64,000 nt of DNA from Algoriphagus pacificus (GCF_017254845.1 NZ_JAFKCU010000002.1:310001-374000), one strand, 5' to 3'. Positions 8,697-17,452 are shown, counted from the first letter of the stretch. Notes: generated from the sequence alone by a model not told the origin. Numbers and translations are program-made.

Positions 8697-11180
8697 ATGA
8701 AACAAGCTTTACTCTTTATCGCTTTCCTGATGGTTTTTCAAGGCAGCTTTGCCCAAGAAAAAATCTATCCTGGAAATTATGAATTAGCAGCAAGATTCTC
8801 TCCTGAGAAGATGCGCAAGATGGTATTTTCCACCTCTGTTTCACCACACTGGTTGAAGAAATCCGATCGTTTCTGGTATGAATATGAAACCAGCAATGGA
8901 AAAAATTGGTACATCGTGGATCCAGTTAGAAAGACTAAAACCCAGCTTTTTGATCGGGATAAACTGGCCATGGAGATCACCAAAATCATGAAAGATCCTT
9001 TTGATGGACAGCATTTGAAATTGGAGGACTTGAAGTTTATGGAAGATGAAAACTCCATTCGATTCAAGGTGAAGGGAACAGAGGAAGTTCTCAAGAAAGA
9101 TTGGGCAGAAATCAAGGAAAAGAATAAAAACGCAAAGGATTCTTTGGAGAAGAAAACCTTTGTTTTTCAGTACAACATCGGTAATCAGACTCTTACAGAA
9201 ATCGTAGATGCCGAAAAGGATCCTTCTCGTATGTCTTGGGCTTCTATTTCACCTGATTCTTCCAAGGTAGTTTTTGCGAAGCATAATAACCTGTATTGGA
9301 TGGATAAGGAGAATTTTTTGAAAGCAGTAAAAGATGAAAAAGACTCCACTATCGTAGAAAATCAAATAACCACTGACGGTGAAGAGGATTTCGGCTATGG
9401 ATTCAGTGGAAGAGGCGAGGACAATGTCGAGGTAGAAAAAAATAAAGACAAAAGAAAAAGAGCAGGAGTACTTTGGAATGAAGCTTCCACGCAGTTTATA
9501 ATCACAAAAACTGATGAGAGAAAAGTAAAGGACCTTTGGGTGCTTCACAATACTCGTGATCCACGTCCTACTTTGGAAACATACAAGTATGCGATGCCTG
9601 GAGAAAAGGAGCAACCGATCACTTATTTGTATCATTACTCCTTCGAAAACAGTGAATTGAAGAATTTACCGATTGCTACTTTTAAGGATCAGTCGGTTTC
9701 ACTTTGGTCTAAACCTGCACCTGCTAATGCTAGAGATGATGATTTCAGAGCTGCAACATGGTTAGGTGATGCTGATGAATTTTACTTTGGTTTGACTTCC
9801 AGAGATTTGAAAAAAGTAGACATCGTAAGATGGAATCTAAGTACCAATTCCAAAGAAGTGGTGATCGAAGAGCGAAGCAATACTTACATCGATTTGAGCA
9901 GACCTGAATTGGTCAATGGTGGTGATGAATTGATTTTCTGGTCTGAGAGAGACGGTTGGGGACATTTTTACCTTTATGACAAAGATGGTACGCTAAAAAG
10001 ACAATTGACCTCTGGAGCTTTCCATACTGATCGTGTGGAGAGAGTGGATGACAAGGGAAGAAGATTATTCTTCGTTGCCAATGGAAAAGAAAATGGTGAG
10101 GATCCGTATTACGAACACCTCTATTCTGTAAGCCTTGATGGTGGAGCGATTACGCTTTTGAACAAGGGTAATTTCAATAACTCCTCAGACATGAATGACG
10201 CAGGAACCTTCTTTGTCAATACTTATTCCAGAGTCAATACAGCGCCTGTTTCTGAATTGAAAGATAGAAATGGAGCCAAAGTAATGGATTTGGAGACAAC
10301 AGACCTTTCCAACCTTTTCGCAGCAGGATACCAATTCCCAGAGCCATTCACTTTCAAAGCGGATGACGGAATCACGGATTTGTATGGCGTAATGTATAAG
10401 CCTTTTGATTTTGATTCTACCCGTAAATACCCAATCATTGAGTATGTATATCCAGGTCCGCAGACGGAAGCTGTTGATAAGTCATTCTCTGCTAGATTAG
10501 ATAGAACAGACCGATTGGCTCAATTTGGATTTGTGGTGATTACGCTTGGAAATAGAGGTGGCCACCCAGGAAGATCCAAATGGTATCATAATTATGGCTA
10601 TGGTGACTTGAGAGATTATGGATTGGCAGATAAAAAAGCAGCAATCGAGCAGTTGGCAGATCGCCATGATTTTATCGATAGATCAAAAGTTGGGATTCAT
10701 GGTCACTCTGGAGGAGGATTTATGTCCACTGCAGCGATGCTGGTTTATCCAGATATTTTCAAAGTGGCGGTTTCTTCAGCTGGAAATCACGAAAACAATA
10801 TTTACAACCGTTGGTGGTCAGAAAAGCACCATGGAGTAAAGGAGCAAATCTCTCCAAAAGGTGATACTACCTTTGTTTATCAAATTGAAAAAAATCCTGA
10901 TTTGGCAAAGAACCTAAAAGGACATTTGATGCTTTCTCATGGCGATGTTGATAATAATGTGCACCCTGCAAATTCCACCCGCATGGCAAATGCTTTGATC
11001 AAGGCGGGTAAACGTTTTGATTTTGTGATGCTTCCAGGACAGCGCCATGGTTATGGAGATATGACGGAATATTTCTTCTGGAGAATGGGCGATTACTTCG
11101 TGCAGCATTTGCTGGGAGATAATACTCCACCTCCAGTAGACATGCTGGAATTCCAGCGCGAAAAAGCCCAAACAAAGTAA
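8697..11180 (+). CDS. Secreted S9 family peptidase (DPP IV type)
   Basis: 827-residue exported serine peptidase of the prolyl oligopeptidase clan. A signal peptide of about 19 residues ends FAQ. The long middle part (about 60-560) has repeats expected of an eight-bladed propeller, for example SPDSSKVVFAKHNNLYWMD and LVNGGDELIFWSERDGWGHF. The C-terminal alpha/beta hydrolase domain carries the catalytic triad: S671 in GHSGGG, D752 in HGDVDNNVH and H784 in RHGYG. It probably cleaves dipeptides after proline or alanine from peptides in the periplasm. It is a single gene, with its own terminator downstream. Confidence 0.93.
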   Translation: MKQALLFIAFLMVFQGSFAQEKIYPGNYELAARFSPEKMRKMVFSTSVSPHWLKKSDRFWYEYETSNGKNWYIVDPVRKTKTQLFDRDKLAMEITKIMKDPFDGQHLKLEDLKFMEDENSIRFKVKGTEEVLKKDWAEIKEKNKNAKDSLEKKTFVFQYNIGNQTLTEIVDAEKDPSRMSWASISPDSSKVVFAKHNNLYWMDKENFLKAVKDEKDSTIVENQITTDGEEDFGYGFSGRGEDNVEVEKNKDKRKRAGVLWNEASTQFIITKTDERKVKDLWVLHNTRDPRPTLETYKYAMPGEKEQPITYLYHYSFENSELKNLPIATFKDQSVSLWSKPAPANARDDDFRAATWLGDADEFYFGLTSRDLKKVDIVRWNLSTNSKEVVIEERSNTYIDLSRPELVNGGDELIFWSERDGWGHFYLYDKDGTLKRQLTSGAFHTDRVERVDDKGRRLFFVANGKENGEDPYYEHLYSVSLDGGAITLLNKGNFNNSSDMNDAGTFFVNTYSRVNTAPVSELKDRNGAKVMDLETTDLSNLFAAGYQFPEPFTFKADDGITDLYGVMYKPFDFDSTRKYPIIEYVYPGPQTEAVDKSFSARLDRTDRLAQFGFVVITLGNRGGHPGRSKWYHNYGYGDLRDYGLADKKAAIEQLADRHDFIDRSKVGIHGHSGGGFMSTAAMLVYPDIFKVAVSSAGNHENNIYNRWWSEKHHGVKEQISPKGDTTFVYQIEKNPDLAKNLKGHLMLSHGDVDNNVHPANSTRMANALIKAGKRFDFVMLPGQRHGYGDMTEYFFWRMGDYFVQHLLGDNTPPPVDMLEFQREKAQTK

Positions 11181-11201
11181 GTTTAGGCTATTATTCAATA
11201 G

Positions 11202-11240
11202 AAAAGCCCGTTTCTGGAAGGAATCGGGCTTTTGTTTTTT
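11202..11240 (+). terminator. Rho-independent terminator after the S9 peptidase gene
   Basis: AAAAGCCCG (11202-11210) pairs with CGGGCTTTT (11225-11233) and is followed by a T run. Confidence 0.85.
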
Positions 11241-11271
11241 AAGCTTGATCAGGTTTAATTAAATCCTATGT

Positions 11272-11736
11272 TTAAAATTTTACCTTGAAAATTCCATTGT
11301 TTACTTCCACTTCCATACGCAGCAAAACATCTACAGCATCACCTTTTTGAATTCCTGGATTCCATTCTACTGAATTTTGGAAAACATCCAAAACCGCTTT
11401 GCAAAACTGAGCAGTTTCAGGATCGCAGATCAAAAATTGATAATCTCCAGCTTTTCCTTCACAATTAACCAAAAACTGAAACATGGTTTTAGCAGAGCGG
11501 ATTCCTTTTGTATTTACGTTTTTTTTGAGAAGCTTTTCCAGTGTAGGACTTGGAAGGATAGGATCCGGCATGGTTTCGACAATATGATAAAAATTGGCTT
11601 TGGGGCCCGTTGGATCATTAGTGTTTCCAAAGGCATAAGAACAAGCAAGACTTGGATCCAAAAGTGGCTTAAACTCTTGGGGAAAAGTGCTGAAAACCGG
11701 TAAAAAGACTAAAGAAAATAGGAGTATAGATTTCAT
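11272..11736 (-). CDS. Small secreted protein with TonB C-terminal-like domain
   Basis: 154 residues with a signal peptide of about 19 residues (hydrophobic LLFSLVFLPVFS). Residues about 70-154 follow the spacing of TonB C-terminal domains: a strand with FQFLVNCEGKAGDYQF, a cysteine-containing middle, EWNPGIQKGDAVDV, then a final strand. There is no membrane anchor or proline linker as in a true TonB, so it cannot transduce energy by itself. Such secreted stand-alone domains occur in Bacteroidota, but the role is unknown. It stands alone between the S9 terminator and the esterase operon. Confidence 0.65.
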   Translation of the reverse strand: MKSILLFSLVFLPVFSTFPQEFKPLLDPSLACSYAFGNTNDPTGPKANFYHIVETMPDPILPSPTLEKLLKKNVNTKGIRSAKTMFQFLVNCEGKAGDYQFLICDPETAQFCKAVLDVFQNSVEWNPGIQKGDAVDVLLRMEVEVNNGIFKVKF

Positions 11737-11826
11737 ATGCTTTTGGTAACCTGCCTGATGAATTTATAGAATTATTTAACCAATGTCCATTTTTAAGGTG
11801 TAAGGATTTTTGAAGGCATTTTGAAT

Positions 11827-12642
11827 TTAATTCTGGCAATTGCTCTGGAGGTTCATCATTTCAACTGCATACCTTCTGCCTAACTCATGATATGAATCTG
11901 AATCAAAATGGGTGCTATCGCCTTTATGATGAAGACCTTCGGCACTTACTAAACCTATGCAAGGTTGAGATAAAGCAATTTCTTGGAGTTGCTGATTTAG
12001 GTTTTCAGCTAGAGGAGCTTTGCCATAAAAGAAATGACCTATTTCGCCAATTACCACTGGAACGGGTTCAATTTCTAATTCTTTGTAAACTGAATCCATC
12101 ATCGCAAAAAACTTCTCAGAATAGCTGGAAACACGTGCTTCCGAACCGGTATCTGATTCCCCCTGATGCCATAGAATCCCTTTAATTGTGCCTTCTTTCA
12201 AAGCCTCTTTGGCTCTTAAAACCATGTCATTGAATGGGTAGACATTGGTTTGCTGATGTAGAGAATCGCGGAACCAAGCATGGATTGAGCTTCCACCAAC
12301 AGCTGTGGGTATAAGCCCGATTTTTACATCTGAGTTTGAGTTTGCCATGATTTTTCCGAAGGTCAATCCAAGACCAACTCCTGCTACTGGTTTGTCAAAA
12401 TGCATGGGGTCTTTTGCCAAAACCCAATTCATACTAGAGTCAAGCTTATAAACTCTCGGATGATTAATCGTGTCAATGGCACCTACCAAGCCTCTTCCCG
12501 CCATATTTGACTGACCCATCAATAGATACAAATGAAAATTCTCTTTGGGATTTTCCTGTTCAGTTTCTTGTTCTGATTTATTTTCACAAGAAAAAAGTAG
12601 GAAACTGATCAGTGAAATCAGCAAGAAGTTTTTGAATTTCAT
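11827..12642 (-). CDS. Carbohydrate acetyl esterase lipoprotein (SASA/CE6-like SGNH hydrolase)
   Basis: 271-residue lipoprotein esterase. The chosen ATG at 12642 gives a lipobox (LLFSC19); longer frames would run into the neighbouring gene. The SGNH motifs of the sialate O-acetylesterase-type family are present: MGQSNMAG with nucleophile S45, PTAVGGSSI with the oxyanion glycine near 116, WHQGESD at 158-164, and the final histidine H245 in GDSTHFD. It probably removes acetyl groups from plant or algal polysaccharides at the cell surface or in the periplasm. It is the last gene of the ArsR-headed run, 43 bases after the SnoaL-like gene, but may have its own promoter. Confidence 0.85.
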   Translation of the reverse strand: MKFKNFLLISLISFLLFSCENKSEQETEQENPKENFHLYLLMGQSNMAGRGLVGAIDTINHPRVYKLDSSMNWVLAKDPMHFDKPVAGVGLGLTFGKIMANSNSDVKIGLIPTAVGGSSIHAWFRDSLHQQTNVYPFNDMVLRAKEALKEGTIKGILWHQGESDTGSEARVSSYSEKFFAMMDSVYKELEIEPVPVVIGEIGHFFYGKAPLAENLNQQLQEIALSQPCIGLVSAEGLHHKGDSTHFDSDSYHELGRRYAVEMMNLQSNCQN

Positions 12643-12685
12643 TTCTTTAAGATTGAGTGAAGAATAGGAGTGAGGTTTAATATGA

Positions 12686-13072
12686 TTAATACATGGTATT
12701 AGGATTTTCTGATTTTTCCGGAATCTGCTGGATTGCATCCCAATGTTCGCAGATCTTTCCATTTTCATCGAACCTAAAGAAATCCATTGTTACATATTGG
12801 TCATTTCCAGGCCAAATCTGATGCGTGTGCAAAGCGACTAAATCACCTTCTGCAATGCATCTTACAAAATCAATGCTCTTGTCCGGATATTCCTTTTGCA
12901 TTCTGGTGAAATAATCAATAAAGCCTTTCGTCCCATCTGAAACAGCTGGATTGTGCTGGATGTATTCTTTCCCAACATAAAGTTGGACAGCTTTTTCCGA
13001 TTCTCCGAAATAAGCTGTTTTATAAAATGCGATTGCGTTTTTCTTATTTTCCTGTAAATCCATAAGCTTCAT
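12686..13072 (-). CDS. SnoaL-like (NTF2 fold) protein
   Basis: Small cytoplasmic protein with the SnoaL/NTF2 cone fold: NAIAFYKTAYFGESEKAVQLYVGKEYIQHNP at the start region and later FFRFDENGKICEHWDAIQ. Relatives in operons like this are predicted small-molecule enzymes or binding proteins. I chose the ATG at 13072, 10 bases after the VOC gene stop; an ATG at 13063 is the other option, and a longer start inside the VOC gene is unlikely. No substrate can be named. Confidence 0.78.
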   Translation of the reverse strand: MKLMDLQENKKNAIAFYKTAYFGESEKAVQLYVGKEYIQHNPAVSDGTKGFIDYFTRMQKEYPDKSIDFVRCIAEGDLVALHTHQIWPGNDQYVTMDFFRFDENGKICEHWDAIQQIPEKSENPNTMY

Positions 13073-13082
13073 TAAAAAGGAA

Positions 13083-13565
13083 TTAGATTTTCTTTTGAAT
13101 CTGCCAAAGATGACCAAAAGGATCCTGAATCATACTTTGCCGGTAGCCATAATCGTGATCAGTGACCGGATTGATGATTTTTGCGCCTGCTGCAACGCAG
13201 GAATCGAAAACCTTTGCCACATCATCCACAAATAATCCGATGCAAACTGTAGAATGATTTAAGGTATCTGGGGATTTAAAAAAGCTATTTGGCATCCCTT
13301 CATGAATATGAAAAATAGCGCCGTCAATGGATAATTCCACAACATGTATGCTTCCATCTTCATTGGTAAATCGAAAATGCTCTTTGGCCGCAAAAGCCTC
13401 CTGGTAAAAAGAAATGTCGAAGGTTCCCCTGGGAATATATAGTTCCGGAGCAAAGGCTGTTGTAGTTGCCATGGCAGGTTTTGAAAGGATGAATTCCTTC
13501 AATTTACCCATTTCGAGACAAATTCCTGCAAAGAAGTGCCTAATAGAAAGGGAAGGGAATCTCAT
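13083..13565 (-). CDS. VOC family (glyoxalase/bleomycin resistance-like) protein
   Basis: 160-residue protein of the vicinal oxygen chelate fold. The core begins ELYIPRGTFDISFYQEAF, continues with a beta strand FHIHEGMPNS and closes with the familiar SMIQDPFGHLWQIQ. This is closer to PhnB-like members than to true glyoxalase I. The ATG at 13565 has an AAGGGG ribosome site eight bases upstream, but the conserved domain fits a start at residue 32 (13472), so the N-terminus is uncertain. It lies 26 bases after the first SRPBCC gene and so belongs to the ArsR operon. The ligand is unknown. Confidence 0.8.
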   Translation of the reverse strand: MRFPSLSIRHFFAGICLEMGKLKEFILSKPAMATTTAFAPELYIPRGTFDISFYQEAFAAKEHFRFTNEDGSIHVVELSIDGAIFHIHEGMPNSFFKSPDTLNHSTVCIGLFVDDVAKVFDSCVAAGAKIINPVTDHDYGYRQSMIQDPFGHLWQIQKKI

Positions 13566-13591
13566 GGCTGGATCCCCTTCTTAAAAATAGT

Positions 13592-14092
13592 TTAAGAGAG
13601 TTTTTTGAGAACCTCTTCTAGATTTCCTAGAGCCATGGTGAATCCTTCTTTGAAGCCCATTTTGATTACCATTTCCAAATCGGCAAGAGTCTCGTATTTG
13701 GCTACGATGGATACAGTGGTAGTTTGTGCATTTTCAGTGAATGTGTTGGTCCAGAGCGTTCGAGGCATGGAATCGCTGGCTTCTCCTTTTTCATTACAAA
13801 AAGCATCCAATCCCGAATAACTGTTTTTTGAATCGATGGTGATATAATCGTTTTTGCACCAATGGATATTTCCTTCAGGACTTTCCATGTAGTATAGCCA
13901 AGTTCCTCCCGGCTTAAAGTCCATGGATTTTGTGACGTTCTTGTAGGGTTTTGGAGCCCACCATTGATCAAGTATTTCTGGTTTGGTCCAAGCATCCCAG
14001 ACCAAATCAAGGTTTGCCGCAAATTCTCTGGTGACGTGGACAGTTTGAGTTTCTTTGTTGACAGTAAAGTCGAATTTGAGAGGGAGGCTCAT
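13592..14092 (-). CDS. SRPBCC (AHSA1-like) ligand-binding protein
   Basis: 166 residues of the START/Bet v 1 helix-grip fold in the AHSA1 group. Key pieces are VTREFAANLDLVWDAWTKPE, LDQWWAPKPY and a C-terminal helix MGFKEGFTMALGNLEEVL. The start overlaps the stop of the next upstream SRPBCC gene by 4 bases, so the two are coupled. In many bacteria such genes sit directly after ArsR repressors and are thought to bind or act on small hydrophobic molecules. The function is unproven. Confidence 0.85.
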   Translation of the reverse strand: MSLPLKFDFTVNKETQTVHVTREFAANLDLVWDAWTKPEILDQWWAPKPYKNVTKSMDFKPGGTWLYYMESPEGNIHWCKNDYITIDSKNSYSGLDAFCNEKGEASDSMPRTLWTNTFTENAQTTTVSIVAKYETLADLEMVIKMGFKEGFTMALGNLEEVLKKLS

Positions 14093-14547
14093 GATAAGTT
14101 GAATTTTTGTGAAAGATAATTTTGAAGTTTTTCGCCGTTTTGTTTTAGTCCTTCGAGGGCATTATGGTTTTTGATGACAGCTTGTAGGATTTCTTCAGAG
14201 TCTAAAACCACTGTCCAATCCATTTCGGTTTTATCTCCTTTTGATTCAAAAAGTACTGTTGTGATAAAATGTGGATTAAAGTGCTCAAACACGATTTTTT
14301 TAAAGGGAATAATCTCTTTGAAAATGGAATGATTGGGATAATTTTTCCCATCAGGACCATGCATGGTAAAAATCCAATCACCTTCCGCCTTGAAATCCAT
14401 GGTTTTTATGGTGTTGGTAAAACCGCTGGGACCCCACCACTGCGAAATGTGTTCTGGTTTTGTCCATACTTCCCATACCAGATCAATAGGAGCATTTAGA
14501 ACCCGGAACATGTGCATTTGCCGGTTCTTTGTTGATTCATTGGTCAT
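14089..14547 (-). CDS. SRPBCC (AHSA1-like) ligand-binding protein, paralogue
   Basis: 152 residues from the ATG at 14547; a longer frame to 14628 lies inside the ArsR gene and is unlikely. The fold markers are clear: LNAPIDLVWEVWTKPE, ISQWWGPSGF, DWTVVLDSEE and HNALEGLKQNGEKLQNYL. It is a divergent paralogue of the gene that follows. Its first 11 bases overlap the end of the ArsR gene, so translation is coupled to the repressor. Confidence 0.87.
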   Translation of the reverse strand: MTNESTKNRQMHMFRVLNAPIDLVWEVWTKPEHISQWWGPSGFTNTIKTMDFKAEGDWIFTMHGPDGKNYPNHSIFKEIIPFKKIVFEHFNPHFITTVLFESKGDKTEMDWTVVLDSEEILQAVIKNHNALEGLKQNGEKLQNYLSQKFNLS

Positions 14548-14866
14548 CTTTTCTTTCTTTTTGGATTTTAGCGAGGTAGGCATCCAAGTTGTCAAAACGG
14601 GATTCCCAGATTTTTCTGAATTGCTCAAGCCAGATGTCTAGTTCTTTCATTTTCTCCAGTTCAAGACTGTAAAAAATTTCTCGGCCTTTTTGCTCTTGCT
14701 TTAAGACTTCACATTCATGAAGCACTTTCAAATGTTTGGAAACTGCCTGACGGCTGGTATCAAACTGCTCTGCAATGGCATTGGGAGTCATCGCCTGGAT
14801 AGCTATCAAGGCGATGATGGCTCTTCGGGTAGGATCTGCAATCGCTTGGAAAATATCTCTTCTCAT
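14537..14866 (-). CDS. ArsR family transcriptional repressor
   Basis: 109-residue winged-helix repressor. The sequence has the family order: FQAIADPTRRAIIALI, a helix-turn-helix around MTPNAIAEQFDTSRQAVSKHLKVL, and the wing KGREIFYSLE. There is no metal-binding ELCVCDL-type motif, so it probably responds to an organic ligand, as expected for ArsR-SRPBCC pairs. It heads a leftward run of five or six small genes. A 19-base inverted repeat lies 5 bases upstream of the start codon and is the likely operator. Confidence 0.93.
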   Translation of the reverse strand: MRRDIFQAIADPTRRAIIALIAIQAMTPNAIAEQFDTSRQAVSKHLKVLHECEVLKQEQKGREIFYSLELEKMKELDIWLEQFRKIWESRFDNLDAYLAKIQKERKDDQ

Positions 14867-14871
14867 TATTT

Positions 14872-14915
14872 ATGAAACTGATTGGTTGCAAATATATGCA
14901 ACTAATTGGTTTCAT
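14872..14915 (-). promoter_or_regulatory. Large inverted-repeat operator of the ArsR operon
   Basis: ATGAAACTGATTGGTTGCA (14872-14890) and TGCAACTAATTGGTTTCAT (14897-14915) are inverted copies matching at 16 of 19 positions and separated by AATATA. The same stretch can also be read as a direct repeat, AACTgATTGGTT and AACTaATTGGTT, 24 bases apart. Its position right before the ArsR start codon points to autorepression. Confidence 0.75.
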
Positions 14916-14935
14916 ATAAATAATTTCAAAAAAAA

Positions 14936-15556
14936 TTAATAGTCGTGGACTCCTTTGCCTTCAAAGATTTTTGGGGTCACCTTTTCTATTCTAGAAATCC
15001 TGGTTTTAGACTGTTTAGGAGCCGAAATGAATAAAATATATCCTCTTTTTCTTCCTGGGGTAAGTTTGTCAAAAGCCTCTTTAAGAATTGGATCTTTCTC
15101 AAAAGCAAGTTCCAGTTCCTCCGGCATTGGTTCGGGATTTTCCTTAAAAGTAACTTTCAGTCCAGCTTTTTCAACTTCAATTGCCTCGTATAAATAGGCT
15201 TTGATGGTAGTTCTCAAATGGATTATTTTTTCTGAATCCGTAAACTTGATGATCCGGGCTGCCTGTGTGTTTTCTCCAGGTTTTTCCAAAATTTTGGCTT
15301 CATCTTTTAATAAAGCTCCTTTAAAAAAGCTTAATACAAAATAGTCTTTAAGTGCACTTAATACAGCAATATTTTTCCCTTGATAAGAGTAACAGGGCAC
15401 TCCCCACTTAGACTCCTCCTCAAGACCACATTCGAGAATAAGATTTCTCAAGAGCATCATGGGCTTTGCCCAAGTGTGCACCTTGCAATCTGGTGTTCCA
15501 CCTAAAGCGCATCTACCGCAACCTTCTTCAAAATATTGTTCTACGGATGTTATCAT
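14936..15556 (-). CDS. YdeI/OmpD-associated (DUF1801-like) protein with N-terminal cysteine cluster
   Basis: 206 residues. The shared core has KWGVPCYSYQGKNIAVL, the central FFKGALLKD, and the C-terminal LTPGRKRGYILFISAPKQSKTR with RIEKVTPKI, typical of the YdeI family. The N-terminus differs from its neighbour by a cysteine-rich stretch, EGCGRCALGGTPDCKVHTW, that could bind a metal. It starts one base after the stop of the paralogous gene, so both are in one transcript. The biochemical function of the family is unknown. Confidence 0.82.
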   Translation of the reverse strand: MITSVEQYFEEGCGRCALGGTPDCKVHTWAKPMMLLRNLILECGLEEESKWGVPCYSYQGKNIAVLSALKDYFVLSFFKGALLKDEAKILEKPGENTQAARIIKFTDSEKIIHLRTTIKAYLYEAIEVEKAGLKVTFKENPEPMPEELELAFEKDPILKEAFDKLTPGRKRGYILFISAPKQSKTRISRIEKVTPKIFEGKGVHDY

Positions 15557-15557
15557 T

Positions 15558-16145
15558 TTAATCGTTCAGACCTTTACCCAATTTGATAGAAGGAATACTT
15601 TTTTCAATTCTGGATTCTCTTGTTTTGGCCTGTTTAGGTGCCGAAAAATGTAGAAGGTAGCCTCTTTGTCTTCCTGGAGTCAAGGATTCAAAAGCTTCTT
15701 TGAAAGATGGGTCAGAGTCAAATTTCTCCTTTAATTCATCTGGAATTTCATACTCTTTAGTCTCTTTCAATTCAACTTTCAAACCTGCTTTTTCAACTTC
15801 TATCGCTTGATAGATATAAGCATTGATTGCAGTTTCCTTCGATTTTATTTCTTCAAGATCTGAAAATCTGAGCTGCCTAGCAGCCTGGACATTTTTTGTT
15901 TGTTGGATGAGTAGCTGCTCATCATCTTGAAGCAAAGCTCCTTTGTGAAAAAGTAGGGCACAGTATTCTTTGAAGCCATGAATCAAAACCACATTTGCTC
16001 CATGATAGGTATAGCAGGGAACTCCCCATTTTAATTCTTCTACTAAGCCTGTTTTCAATGCTAGTTGCCTTAGTTTCTTGTATTCATTTTGCCACTGACT
16101 TGGTTTGTCAAAGAAAAAATCAACAGCTGGATTTGGTGTATTCAT
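15558..16145 (-). CDS. YdeI/OmpD-associated (DUF1801-like) protein
   Basis: 195 residues, paralogous to the next gene downstream: LKWGVPCYTYHGANVVLI, LLFHKGALLQDD, QAARQLRFSDLEEI and LTPGRQRGYLLHFSAPKQAKTR. It lacks the cysteine cluster found in the paralogue. The pair is a tandem duplication that has clearly diverged. No ligand or substrate is known to me for this family. Confidence 0.82.
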   Translation of the reverse strand: MNTPNPAVDFFFDKPSQWQNEYKKLRQLALKTGLVEELKWGVPCYTYHGANVVLIHGFKEYCALLFHKGALLQDDEQLLIQQTKNVQAARQLRFSDLEEIKSKETAINAYIYQAIEVEKAGLKVELKETKEYEIPDELKEKFDSDPSFKEAFESLTPGRQRGYLLHFSAPKQAKTRESRIEKSIPSIKLGKGLND

Positions 16146-16542
16146 AGCTTAAAACTGGGTTCATGGATTTAACCAATCAATTTAAAAAAGAAATCTGAAC
16201 TACTTCCTATTTATTCAATCAAGAGAATAAAGGGAGTATGTCGTGAATTTTTTTGCCCGAAACAGGAATTTATTGCACAGGAAAAGTCTCTGACATATTC
16301 TTATAAATTCATTCAGGATTTTATATAGCTGAAGCTTTTTATAGAAAAAGACTTCGAAATTCACCTATAAATCCAAAATATCACAAGTAATTCCCATTTT
16401 TTTGACTCTTTCTGAATGAATTGCTAGTTGTATCTGTTAGAAAAACAACTTAGAGTCTGACACATTGACCGAATGAATGCGATATTTCCTTGGCTGGAAT
16501 AACATTTGAGCATAAATAGAAAAAAATCAAAAACCGAAAATT
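16146..16542. other. Divergent intergenic region, no gene seen
   Basis: A 397-base AT-rich gap between divergent genes. I see no credible ORF, RNA or strong palindrome. Promoters for both sides must lie here, but no box could be assigned with confidence. Confidence 0.6.
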
Positions 16543-17346
16543 ATGAAAGTAAGAATATTGAGTGCAGCAGCTGCCGCATTATTATTTGCAGTAAGCTGTC
16601 AACCGAAAAATTCAGAAAACGAAGAAGTTGTGGTAGAGGAAATGGAAATGACTACACCTGCTACCATTTCTATTGAAAAATTTGAAGACTCTCCGGCTTA
16701 TGCCAGTTCTTCTTTAAAAATGACACAACCAAGCAATATGACAGTTCCTCAAGCAGGAGAAGTTGATTTTGCTTTTGAGGTAGGCGATTATGAATTGGGA
16801 GCCCAAACTGAGAAGAATGGTATGGCTGCAAACCTAGCTAATTCAGGTAATGGCCAACACATCCACTTCATTGTTGACAATGATCCTTATTCAGCACATT
16901 ACGAGCCTGAATTCAAAAAAGAAATGACTGCAGGTACCCATTATGTGGTAGCTTTTCTAAGCAGATCTTATCATGAATCAGTAAAAAATGCCAACTCTTT
17001 CGTAGCGAAGAAAATCGTTGTAGGTGAAGCTGGCGACGACATGAACGTAGATTTGGAGAAACCAACCATGATCTACAGTAGACCTAAAGGTGAATATACC
17101 GGTGCGGATACTGAAAACTTGATGTTGGATTTCTTCTTATTGAATACTACGCTTGCAGAAGATGGAAATAAAGTAAGAGCAACCATCAACGGTCAGGAAT
17201 TTATGATCACTGAGTGGGCTCCTTATATTATCAAAGGGCTTCCAAAAGGTGAGGCTACAATTAAATTAGAATTATTGGATGCTGATGGGAATTTGATTCC
17301 AGGTGGATTCAATGAAGTAACTAGAACTGTTACTTTGAAAGACTAA
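16543..17346 (+). CDS. Conserved lipoprotein of the phosphopeptide-binding-annotated family
   Basis: 267 residues with a lipoprotein signal (AALLFAVSC19). The middle has GNGQHIHFIVDNDPYSAHYEP and VVAFLSRSYHESVK, then MIYSRPKGEYTGADTENLMLD in pieces, and ends with a beta-rich C-terminus around FMITEWAPYIIKGLPKGEA. I recall similar Bacteroidota proteins carrying the name phosphopeptide-binding protein, but nothing in the sequence proves such binding. The HIHF motif could bind a metal. It is a single gene with a strong terminator. Confidence 0.75.
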   Translation: MKVRILSAAAAALLFAVSCQPKNSENEEVVVEEMEMTTPATISIEKFEDSPAYASSSLKMTQPSNMTVPQAGEVDFAFEVGDYELGAQTEKNGMAANLANSGNGQHIHFIVDNDPYSAHYEPEFKKEMTAGTHYVVAFLSRSYHESVKNANSFVAKKIVVGEAGDDMNVDLEKPTMIYSRPKGEYTGADTENLMLDFFLLNTTLAEDGNKVRATINGQEFMITEWAPYIIKGLPKGEATIKLELLDADGNLIPGGFNEVTRTVTLKD

Positions 17347-17371
17347 TCTTTCAATTTTCAGTAGAAAAATT

Positions 17372-17410
17372 AAAACTCCGTGTGATTCGTTTCACACGGA
17401 GTTTTTTTTT
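17372..17410. terminator. Bidirectional terminator
   Basis: AAAACTCCGTGTGA (17372-17385) pairs perfectly with TCACACGGAGTTTT (17392-17405), a 14-base stem with a 6-base loop. T runs on both strands let it serve both convergent genes. Confidence 0.9.
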
Positions 17411-17452
17411 GAAGCTATAATCCAATTATCAGAATTAGTTTATAGCATTAGA

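Noticed and set aside
9249-9635. Open frame of 128 codons opposite the S9 peptidase gene
   Set aside because: Antisense to a clear peptidase gene, with no recognisable protein features or ribosome site.
12643-12768. Longer N-terminus for the acetyl esterase
   Set aside because: It would overlap the upstream gene and hide the lipobox; the ATG at 12642 gives a normal lipoprotein signal.
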